Part shown: piece by piece, positions 1 to 6,154 of the stretch
Numbering within the stretch: position 1 is the first letter of the stretch
How the letters are laid out: every line of letters starts with the position of its first letter
Origin: Gemmatimonadota bacterium
GTDB taxonomy: Bacteria; Gemmatimonadota; Gemmatimonadetes; Gemmatimonadales; GWC2-71-9
Assembly: GCA_029862935.1 (NCBI GenBank)
Contig: JAOTWK010000178.1
Coordinates: forward strand, 1 to 7,122
DNA length: 7,122 nucleotides
Reading direction: 5' to 3'
Made by a program: the position numbers and the translations under genes
The notes under the pieces: generated by a model
Database searches by the model: none
What the model saw: only the letters and a program-made list of their open reading frames with translations
What the model was told of the DNA's origin: nothing

Positions 1-435
1 GTGATCGATCATCTCGAGGGACTGCTCGGATCGGGGGACATATCCTTACCGCTCGCCGTGGCGGCGATGCTCCAGGCCGCCGACGAGCGCGGTGTGGTGG
101 CGTTCAACGATCTCTCGGTGGCCTATCGCGAGCGGTTTCTCGAGTTACAGCGACTCGAGTGGGGTGAAGCCACGCGGCAGCGGGGGACCCTCTCGGTGGA
201 CGAGGCTCGGCGCCACTTGCGTAACTCCGTGCTGCCCCGCCTTGCCAGCGCCGGGATCGTCGGGCCCCTTCCGGAACGGACGGAAGGGATCACCCACGTC
301 TCGCTTGCGCCCGCGCTGTGGCAGGAGTTGGTGGCGGAGCGCGATGGAGTTCAGGCGGCGTTGTTGGAACGCGCGCTCGCGTCTGTCCGAGCGGCGGAGG
401 CGCCGGGTGAACCGGTCTCGGCGCGGGGCACCGCG
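1..435 (+). other. Unassigned N-terminal domain fused to LptB, possibly winged-helix
   Basis: Residues 1-125 have no counterpart in ordinary LptB. The visible pattern is an amphipathic helix (about 15-30), a short strand (VVAF), a second helix rich in Arg/Glu/Leu (about 37-55), a third helix (about 66-84), then a beta-like segment (ITHVSLAP) and another helix. This order resembles a winged-helix fold, but that is inference from pattern only. Residues 126-145 look like a flexible linker. The domain could bind DNA, bind a protein partner, or be the remains of an upstream gene fused to lptB. I do not recognise a named family. Confidence 0.5.
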
Positions 436-1179
436 CTCACCGCGCACGGGTTGGTGAAGTCGTATCGCCGCCGACGGGTGGTGAACGAGGTGAGCCTCGA
501 GGTGCACGAGGGCGAGATCGTTGGTCTCCTCGGCCCGAACGGAGCGGGGAAGACAACGACGTTCTATATGATCGTCGGACTGGTCCGACCGGAGTCCGGT
601 CGCATCATGCTGGACGACGTCGACATCTCGTCGCTGCCGATGTACCGAAGGGCGCGCCGCGGCATCGGGTATCTCGCCCAGGAACCCTCGGTCTTTCGGA
701 AGCTGACCGTGGCTGAGAACGTGCGAGCCATTCTCGAGACCCTGCCCATCTCGCACGCGGAACGTGAGCAGCGCCTGGAATCGTTGCTCAACGATCTCAC
801 CATCGCCCACTTGCGCGATGTCCGCGCCTACAAGCTCTCCGGCGGCGAGCGGCGCCGGCTCGAAATCACTAGAGCCCTGGTCACGAGCCCGAAGTTTCTG
901 CTGTTGGACGAGCCGTTTACCGGCGTCGATCCCATCGCCGTGAGCGATATTCAGTCCATCGTCGCGGGCTTGCGCCGGCGAGGCATCGGCGTGCTCATCA
1001 CCGATCACAATGTGGAGCAGACCCTGGATATCGTCGACAGGGCGTACATCATGTTCGAGGGTCGTGTGCAGGTGTCCGGCACGGTGCGGGAGTTGGTGTT
1101 CAACGAACAGGTGGCGGATCTCTACCTCGGTCCGACCCTCACCAGCAGGCTGCGCGAGCGCCTGGGAGCGGTTGCGTGA
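1..1179 (+). CDS. lptB: LPS export ABC transporter ATP-binding protein LptB with N-terminal extension
   Basis: This is the cytoplasmic ATPase that powers LPS extraction from the inner membrane with LptF/LptG and LptC. The ABC domain spans about residues 146-378. It shows Walker [10 protein letters not shown] (178-186), Q-loop Q227, signature LSGGE (279-283), Walker B LLLDE (300-304), D-loop GVDP (308-311) and switch H336. The segment after the Q-loop (EPSVFRKL) and the DHNVEQTL stretch match the LptB family closely, which separates it from generic ABC ATPases. LptB is normally about 240 residues, whereas this protein is 392. Residues 1-125 form a separate, helix-rich, possibly winged-helix domain, joined by an Ala/Glu/Pro-rich linker. 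The extension is in frame without stops. The reading frame begins with GTG at base 1, so the true start could lie upstream of the window. The gene overlaps rpoN by four bases. The LptB identity is secure; the function of the extension is unknown. Confidence 0.93.
   Translation: MIDHLEGLLGSGDISLPLAVAAMLQAADERGVVAFNDLSVAYRERFLELQRLEWGEATRQRGTLSVDEARRHLRNSVLPRLASAGIVGPLPERTEGITHVSLAPALWQELVAERDGVQAALLERALASVRAAEAPGEPVSARGTALTAHGLVKSYRRRRVVNEVSLEVHEGEIVGLLGPNGAGKTTTFYMIVGLVRPESGRIMLDDVDISSLPMYRRARRGIGYLAQEPSVFRKLTVAENVRAILETLPISHAEREQRLESLLNDLTIAHLRDVRAYKLSGGERRRLEITRALVTSPKFLLLDEPFTGVDPIAVSDIQSIVAGLRRRGIGVLITDHNVEQTLDIVDRAYIMFEGRVQVSGTVRELVFNEQVADLYLGPTLTSRLRERLGAVA
1164..1168 (+). promoter_or_regulatory. 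Shine-Dalgarno for rpoN
   Basis: GGGAG lies inside the last codons of lptB, seven bases before the GTG at 1176. It supports the GTG start and the four-base overlap with the lptB stop codon. Confidence 0.6.
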
Positions 1180-2648
1180 AACAGTCATTGCAGCAGAGCG
1201 CCGTGCTCAAGCAGGAGCTGCGAATGAACCCTCGCCTGTACCAGGCGATGGATCTGCTGTACATGCCGCTGCTGGATCTCCAGCAGCATCTCAAGCAGGA
1301 ATTCGAGACCAATCCGTTTCTCGAGCTGGCCGACGCCGAAGATCCTGACGCTTCGAGCGAGCAAGAGAAGGAGAAGGACGAGGAAAAGGACGAGATCGAC
1401 TGGGAAGACATCCTGCTCGATGGGTTCTCGGTGGGCGGTGCGCGGCCCGAGTACGAAGAGCGGGAGTACTACCAGCCGGTGGCCGTCGACTCCACCGATT
1501 TGGGCGACCACCTGCGCGACCAGCTGAAGCTCCTCGCTCTCAACGAGCGAGAGATCTTCCTGAGCGAGGAGTTCATCGGCAATATCGGCGACGACGGATA
1601 CCTGCGGGCGTCCGTCGAGGAAATCGTCGCGGGGGCGGAATGCCGTCGAGAGGATGCGCTGGCGCATTTCGCCACGCAACGGCGCCAGCGCGATCCAGAG
1701 GACGGGGCTGATCCGCTGGAGCCGCCGTTCACCCTGAAGGAGGCGGAGGCACTGTTACAGATCGTGCAGCGCCTCGACCCTCCCGGTGTCGGGGCCCGCG
1801 ATCTCCGTGAGTGCCTGCTGATTCAGTTGAAAGAAGCCGGGCAAATGGACACTCTCACGTATCGGCTGGTGGACGAGGCGTTCGACGATCTGATCGGGCA
1901 CCGGTGGACCGAACTCGCCAAGCGATACGGCCTGACGCCAAAGGACGTGCAGAGCGCTGCTGATGAATTGGCGCACCTCGAGCCGAAGCCGGGCCTCCGC
2001 CATGCGGGCTCACGGGACGAGTACGTCGTGCCCGACCTGGTAGTGGAGAAGGTGGAGGACGAGTACCGGGTGTATCTCAACGACGGTGGTATGCCGCGCC
2101 TGCGGATCTCGAAGGTGTACCGCGACATGGCGGGCGACAAGTCGCAGTTCAAGGGCGAGAACCGCGAGTTCATCACCCAGAAGCTGAATTCGGCCACTTG
2201 GCTCATTCAGGCCATCGAACAGCGCCGACAGACCATGCTCCGGGTCATGTACTTCATCGTCGACCGGCAGCGGGATTTCTTCGAAAAGGGCGTGGAACAG
2301 CTTCGACCGCTCACCCTCCGAGAGGTTGCCGAGGTGCTCGACCTGCACGAATCAACGGTGAGCCGCGTGACGAGTCGCAAGTACGTGCAAACGCCGAGAG
2401 GAGTGTTCCCGCTCAAGTTCTTCTTCTCGAGCAGCGTCAGCACCACCTCCGGAGAGGATGCGAGCTCCCGCGCGGTCAAGGCGCAGATAAGCAAGCTCGT
2501 GCAGGACGAAGAGGTCTCGAAGCCCCTGACCGATGCGGCCATCGTCACCGCGTTGAAACGAAAGGGCATTCAGATCGCGCGCCGGACGGTTGCCAAGTAT
2601 CGGGAGCAGCTGGGCATTCTCCCGGCACGCATGCGCAAGCGCGTATGA
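1176..2648 (+). CDS. rpoN: RNA polymerase sigma-54 factor
   Basis: Sigma-54 directs RNA polymerase to -24/-12 promoters and needs AAA+ enhancer-binding activators to open them. Region I is at residues 1-50, Gln/Leu-rich, and carries the family pattern [12 protein letters not shown]. The acidic region II is at about 53-80. The core-binding region contains GNIGDDGYL (135-143) and [10 protein letters not shown] (201-210). A helix-turn-helix lies at about 379-398 ([20 protein letters not shown]), followed by [12 protein letters not shown]. The RpoN box ARRTVAKYR is complete at 468-476, near the C-terminus. The length of 490 residues is normal for the family (477 in E. coli). The segment at about 157-190 looks somewhat longer than in E. 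coli. The GTG start overlaps the lptB stop as GTGA and gives the expected MKQSLQ N-terminus. The lptB-rpoN order is classical. Identity is secure. Confidence 0.97.
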   Translation: MKQSLQQSAVLKQELRMNPRLYQAMDLLYMPLLDLQQHLKQEFETNPFLELADAEDPDASSEQEKEKDEEKDEIDWEDILLDGFSVGGARPEYEEREYYQPVAVDSTDLGDHLRDQLKLLALNEREIFLSEEFIGNIGDDGYLRASVEEIVAGAECRREDALAHFATQRRQRDPEDGADPLEPPFTLKEAEALLQIVQRLDPPGVGARDLRECLLIQLKEAGQMDTLTYRLVDEAFDDLIGHRWTELAKRYGLTPKDVQSAADELAHLEPKPGLRHAGSRDEYVVPDLVVEKVEDEYRVYLNDGGMPRLRISKVYRDMAGDKSQFKGENREFITQKLNSATWLIQAIEQRRQTMLRVMYFIVDRQRDFFEKGVEQLRPLTLREVAEVLDLHESTVSRVTSRKYVQTPRGVFPLKFFFSSSVSTTSGEDASSRAVKAQISKLVQDEEVSKPLTDAAIVTALKRKGIQIARRTVAKYREQLGILPARMRKRV

Positions 2649-3604
2649 CGCTGGCGGCCGACGGGAAGGTCGATGTCAGTGTTCTCGTCCCAGCTGCGGA
2701 CGAGGCCGACAATCTACCGGAATTCGTTCGCCAGTGCGCGGACGCCTTCCGCGCGGTGCCCTACGCGTGCGAAGTCGTCATCGTAGACGACGGCAGCCAG
2801 GACGACTCGGCCACGGTGCTCGAGCGGCTGCAGGTGGAGCACCGGTTCGTGCGGGTGGCTCACCATCGGTCGCGCCGCGGAATCGCCGACGCGCTTCGCA
2901 CCGCCGGAGAGTTGGCGCGCGGCGACATCTTCGTGTTCTACCCAGCCGATCTGCAGTTTCTTCCCAAGGAGATCCCGGATCTCGTGGAGCCGATTCGTTT
3001 GGGCAACGCCGACATCGTCACCGGAACGAAACAAGGCGATTACGAGAAGGCATTCGTGTCTGGCGTCTACAATCGGCTTTGCCGCCTGCTGTTTGGCGTG
3101 CGAGTGAGCGACCTCAACGCTGTGAAGGCGTACCGCCGAGAGGTGATGGGAGTCGTACCGGCCAGGCCGGATTGGCATCGCTTCATGGTGGTGATCGCCG
3201 CCGCCGATGGCTACAGCGTGGCCGAACGGCCGGTCACGCTCCACCCCCGCCGAGCGGGAACCTCGAAATTCGGCCTGGGCCGAATACCGGTGGGCGTGAT
3301 CGACCTGTTGTCGGTCTGGTTCCAGCTTCGATTTGGGCGCAAACCGCTGCTGTTCTTCGGTCTGTCCGGCGGCATCCTCTTTCTGCTCGGCTTTCTCGTT
3401 GGGATCGTCGCGCTCGTACTTCGGTTCGGGTACGGAATCGGGTTCCGACCGCTGCTCGACCTGGTGATGGTCTTGGTGATCACTGGCGTGGCCCTGTTCG
3501 GTTTCGGCTTCCTGGGCGAGATGCTGGCCGGCGCCCGGGAAGATGTTCGCGCACTGGGACGATCACTCGAGGAGCTGCTTGCAGAGCTGAAGCGGAAGCA
3601 GTAA
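2645..3604 (+). CDS. Membrane-anchored family 2 glycosyltransferase (DPM1/GtrB-like)
   Basis: This GT-A enzyme of 319 residues probably transfers a sugar from a nucleotide donor to a polyprenyl phosphate or a similar acceptor at the inner membrane. The N-terminal strand VSVLVPAADEADNL (11-24) and VVIVDDGS (44-51) form the nucleotide-binding part. The DXD region reads YPADLQ (99-104), so the first Asp of the usual DADLQ is replaced by Pro. SDLNAVKAYRR (155-165) and HPRRAGTSKFG (200-210) match later family motifs. Two hydrophobic segments (about 235-260 and 268-292) are followed by a charged tail with coiled-coil character, as in GtrB-type enzymes. The frame is open far upstream inside rpoN. 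The ATG at 2645 is chosen because it makes a four-base ATGA overlap with the rpoN stop and gives the normal GT2 N-terminus. No strong RBS is visible, so coupling to rpoN is likely. Donor and acceptor are unknown. Confidence 0.88.
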   Translation: MTLAADGKVDVSVLVPAADEADNLPEFVRQCADAFRAVPYACEVVIVDDGSQDDSATVLERLQVEHRFVRVAHHRSRRGIADALRTAGELARGDIFVFYPADLQFLPKEIPDLVEPIRLGNADIVTGTKQGDYEKAFVSGVYNRLCRLLFGVRVSDLNAVKAYRREVMGVVPARPDWHRFMVVIAAADGYSVAERPVTLHPRRAGTSKFGLGRIPVGVIDLLSVWFQLRFGRKPLLFFGLSGGILFLLGFLVGIVALVLRFGYGIGFRPLLDLVMVLVITGVALFGFGFLGEMLAGAREDVRALGRSLEELLAELKRKQ

Positions 3605-3635
3605 TTAGTCTTGCAGAGCAGAACCCGAAACGGTC

Positions 3636-3663
3636 CCTCCCGCCGTCGGTGGGTGACGGGAGG
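3636..3663 (+). promoter_or_regulatory. Hairpin overlapping the RBS of the lipoprotein gene
   Basis: CCTCCCG (3636-3642) and CGGGAGG (3657-3663) form a perfect seven-base stem with a 14-base loop. An alternative fold uses CCGTC/GACGG nested in CCTC/GAGG. The 3' arm contains GGGAGG, the likely Shine-Dalgarno. There is no T-run after it, so it is a poor intrinsic terminator. It could limit translation of the next gene, or help end the upstream transcript. Confidence 0.4.
3658..3663 (+). promoter_or_regulatory. Shine-Dalgarno for the lipoprotein gene
   Basis: GGGAGG sits five bases before the ATG at 3669. It is the strongest RBS in the window and fixes that start codon. Confidence 0.65.
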
Positions 3664-3668
3664 CTCCT

Positions 3669-4877
3669 ATGTCCAGATGCTCATCCGCTGTGCGCGTTCT
3701 TGCCTGGGTGGCTTTCGCCGGTGTTCCCGCCTGCGGTGAGGGGACGGCACCGCGGGTCCCGACGTACCTTGCCGTGACCGATACCGTTCCGATGGTGTCC
3801 GGTGGGACAGCACAGCTTGCGGTCACGGTTCTCGCAGCTGACAGCACACCGATGGTTGGAGTGTCGCTCAGCTTTCAGACTCTCGATCCGGCCATTGTCA
3901 CGGTCTCCCCGACCGGTCTGGTGACGTCGGTGGGGCCGGGCGGCAGCACCGTGGTGCGGATCTCGGTGGATGCGGTCACGGCCGACGTGACAGTCCTGGT
4001 CTTCACGCATCCTGCCGGGACGATTCAGGCTACCACGCCGGTCACGGCCCGCCCGTTCGGGATCGCCATCGGCAGGGGAGGTCATGTCTACGTGACACGT
4101 CTCGACCCCGGGGCCATCAGTTGGAGCGTGCTTCCGCAGACCGACCTGAGTGGCACGATCACCGTGGGCTCGGAACCCACCTCGGTGGCGTTCGCCCCAT
4201 CCGGCACCCGCGCCTTCGTAGCGAACCAGTTCAGCAGCGCCGTTGGGGTGATCTCGGTATTGGCCGCGCAGCAGACGGCGCTGGTCCCTCTCGCAGGGAA
4301 TCCCTTCTACGTGCTCGCGTCGAAGGACGGTGCTAACGTCTATGCGACCCTCAACTCCAACTTCCTCTCGGTGATCGATGCGAATCTCGGGAGCGAGGTG
4401 GCGCGTCTCCCTGTGGGCGACGCGCCGAACGGCCTCGCCCTCCACCCGACGGAGCCTCGACTGTTCGTCACGGCCTTCTTTGGCGGAACGATCACGGAGG
4501 TGAACACCGACACCCGCCAAGTGACACGAACGCTCGCGCCCGGCGGGACGCTGCAAGGCATCGTGGCGGCCCCCGAAGGCGACGTGTTGTACGTGGCTGA
4601 TGAGGGTGGGGATCTCAAGGTCGTCGACATCGCGACGGGTGGTGTCACCCAGGTTCCAGGCGCATCGGGAGGGTTTGGCTTGGCGCTGAGCCCGGACGGG
4701 CGCCAGCTGTACATGGGGGTGCCCTCCACCGGCATCGTGCGCGTGATCGATCGGGCTAGCCGTACGGTGGTCGGCACCATCACCACCGGTGGAGTCCCGC
4801 GCCGCATCGCATTCGACTACTTCGGCGGCTGGGCGGCCATCGCGAACGAAAGCGGCTGGGTCACGTTCGTCCGCTGA
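3669..4877 (+). CDS. Putative lipoprotein with Ig-like domain and YVTN-type beta-propeller
   Basis: This is a predicted exported protein of 402 residues with unknown ligand. Residues 1-21 form a signal peptide with Arg near the N-terminus and a hydrophobic core. It ends in a lipobox-like VPAC, giving lipidated Cys22; Pro at -2 is not typical. Residues 31-112 resemble a bacterial Ig-like (BIG2) domain: a strand pattern with VSGGTAQLAVTV, then IVTVSPTGLVTSVGPG, ending in ADVTVLV. From about 118 to the end there are roughly seven repeats of 35-45 residues. They follow the pattern 'P..(V/I)A..P.G...YV......V.VID', for example near 168-197, 249-279, 293-321 and 334-361. This pattern indicates a YVTN/lactonase-like beta-propeller. 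No catalytic residues can be assigned. Such proteins usually act as surface binding or scaffold proteins. The gene has its own RBS and is separated from the upstream operon by 64 bases. Confidence 0.85.
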   Translation: MSRCSSAVRVLAWVAFAGVPACGEGTAPRVPTYLAVTDTVPMVSGGTAQLAVTVLAADSTPMVGVSLSFQTLDPAIVTVSPTGLVTSVGPGGSTVVRISVDAVTADVTVLVFTHPAGTIQATTPVTARPFGIAIGRGGHVYVTRLDPGAISWSVLPQTDLSGTITVGSEPTSVAFAPSGTRAFVANQFSSAVGVISVLAAQQTALVPLAGNPFYVLASKDGANVYATLNSNFLSVIDANLGSEVARLPVGDAPNGLALHPTEPRLFVTAFFGGTITEVNTDTRQVTRTLAPGGTLQGIVAAPEGDVLYVADEGGDLKVVDIATGGVTQVPGASGGFGLALSPDGRQLYMGVPSTGIVRVIDRASRTVVGTITTGGVPRRIAFDYFGGWAAIANESGWVTFVR

Positions 4878-4882
4878 TGGGG

Positions 4883-4926
4883 CAGGGTGCCGGCCCCTTG
4901 GCCTTCACGTGGGGCGATGCACCCTG
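4883..4926 (+). terminator. Nested GC-rich hairpin between the lipoprotein and GT4 genes
   Basis: The outer arms CAGGGTGC (4883-4890) and GCACCCTG (4919-4926) are perfect eight-base complements. The inner arms GCCCC (4893-4897) and GGGGC (4911-4915) extend the stem across a small internal loop, leaving a 13-base apical loop. It begins six bases after the lipoprotein stop codon, a position typical of a terminator. It lacks a T-run, so termination is inferred and could be incomplete. The rest of the 95-base spacer (4927-4972) shows no promoter I can support. Confidence 0.45.
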
Positions 4927-4972
4927 TGGAGTCGCTTCACGCTCCCCCCACTCTCCAACTACCTTTGGGCTC

Positions 4973-6154
4973 ATGCGCCTGCTGGTGGTCACACACAATT
5001 ACCCCAGGTTCGCCGGCGACCCCGCCGGGGTCTACGTTGCACGGTTGGCGTCGGCCGTCGCGGCGCGTGGCGGCGACGTGCGTGTGGTGGCGCCGAACGC
5101 TCCGGGCGTGATCGGCGGCACCGACGGTGTGCCGGTCACGCGGTTTCGGTATGCGCCACGCTCGTTGGAGCGCGTCGGGTACCGGGGCGATGTGCGGTGG
5201 CGGCGACTCCTGGCCCCGGGGATGGTGCTGTCCAGTCCCCTGTACCTGATGGCGTTTCAGCGCGCGGTGGCGCGCGCGGTCCGCGAGTTCCAGCCCCACG
5301 TGATTCACGCCCATTGGTGGCTGCCAGCCGGCTGGGTGAGCGTACGGACCCACGTGCCGGTGGTCGTCACGTGCCATGGAAGTGACGTGCGGCTCCTCGA
5401 GCGATCGCGTGTGCTGCGTCGGTTGGGTGCCCGCGTGCTGCGGCAGGCAGCAATGGTCACGACGGTCTCCGAGTTCCTGTCCCGAGACCTGCGTGATCTC
5501 GTCGGTGATCCGCGGCCCGCGGTCACCGTCACGCCGATGCCGCTCGACGTCGATCTCTTTCGGCGAGGCGCTACCGTCGTGAAGGCCGATCCGCCCACTA
5601 TCCTCTACGCAGGCAACCTCGTGGTGACGAAGGGTGTGGACGTACTTATCGACGCCTTCGCCAGACTCCGCCGTGCCGGGATCGGGTGTCGCCTGCGCAT
5701 CGTGGGTGAAGGTCCAGACGCCGATCGTCTTCAAGCGTTGGCCCTCGGGACGGGTGTCGGAGACGCGATCGAGTGGTGGCCTTTCATCCCCCAGACGTCG
5801 ATGCCCGAGGCATACGGACAGGCCACGATCACCGTCCTGCCGAGCCGGGGTAAGGCGGAGGGACTGGGGTTGTCGCTCGTCGAGGCAGTGCTGGCGGGAT
5901 CGGCGGTCGTGGGCACGCCGGCGGGCGGGATCCCCGAGGTTATCGAGGACGGTGTAACCGGCCTCCTGACGCGGGACGGAGACCCCGAGGATCTGGCGGC
6001 GAAGTTGGAGCGCCTGCTCGGTGATCCCGATCTGCGGCGATCGCTGACTGACGCGGGTGCGGCGCGAGCCACGGAAAAGCACGCGGCCGATTCGGTCGCC
6101 GATCACTTTCTCACGCTGTATGACGATGCCGCTCGCAATCACGACGTACGCTGA
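4973..6154 (+). CDS. Family 4 glycosyltransferase (GT-B fold)
   Basis: This is a retaining glycosyltransferase of 393 residues, probably adding a sugar to a lipid-linked glycan or exopolysaccharide in the cytoplasm. The N-terminal domain starts with MRLLVVTHNYPR and a Gly-rich loop (GDPAGVY, 15-21). It contains IHAHWWLPAG (111-120), VTCHGSDV (132-139) and TTVSEFLSRDL (163-173). The C-terminal donor domain has YAGNLVVTKGVDVLIDAF (212-229, with K220), LRIVGEGPD (241-249) and the E-x7-E motif (E296 to E304), followed by GTPAGGIPEVIEDGVTGLL. The frame is open back to an ATG at 4877 that touches the previous stop codon. I prefer the ATG at 4973 because it yields the canonical GT4 N-terminus. The 96 bases before it hold a hairpin and show weaker third-position GC (20 of 31 codons, against 27 of the first 31 after 4973). 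RBS is weak. Sugar specificity cannot be read. Confidence 0.9.
   Translation: MRLLVVTHNYPRFAGDPAGVYVARLASAVAARGGDVRVVAPNAPGVIGGTDGVPVTRFRYAPRSLERVGYRGDVRWRRLLAPGMVLSSPLYLMAFQRAVARAVREFQPHVIHAHWWLPAGWVSVRTHVPVVVTCHGSDVRLLERSRVLRRLGARVLRQAAMVTTVSEFLSRDLRDLVGDPRPAVTVTPMPLDVDLFRRGATVVKADPPTILYAGNLVVTKGVDVLIDAFARLRRAGIGCRLRIVGEGPDADRLQALALGTGVGDAIEWWPFIPQTSMPEAYGQATITVLPSRGKAEGLGLSLVEAVLAGSAVVGTPAGGIPEVIEDGVTGLLTRDGDPEDLAAKLERLLGDPDLRRSLTDAGAARATEKHAADSVADHFLTLYDDAARNHDVR

Noticed and set aside
145..1188. A 347-codon open frame on the - strand opposite lptB
   Set aside because: It is antisense to a clear LptB with intact motifs. The translation has no recognisable domain and is rich in His/Arg/Gln, as expected of a GC-bias shadow.
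2198..2644. Upstream extension of the GT2 frame inside rpoN
   Set aside because: This part is a frame-shifted reading of rpoN coding sequence. The GT2 domain begins at the ATG at 2645.
2590..3777. A 395-codon + strand frame overlapping the GT2 gene
   Set aside because: Its translation is dominated by Arg, Gly and Pro with no motif, while the other frame gives a coherent GT2 enzyme with membrane segments.
5018..5032. GACCCC-GCC-GGGGTC inverted repeat near the GT4 start
   Set aside because: It encodes the conserved Gly-rich loop of the GT4 N-terminus (GDPAGV), so coding constraint and high GC explain it without a regulatory role.
4937..6142. A 401-codon open frame on the - strand opposite the GT4 gene
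   Set aside because: The + strand encodes all GT4 motifs. The antisense product shows no domain and an odd composition, so length alone is due to high third-position GC.
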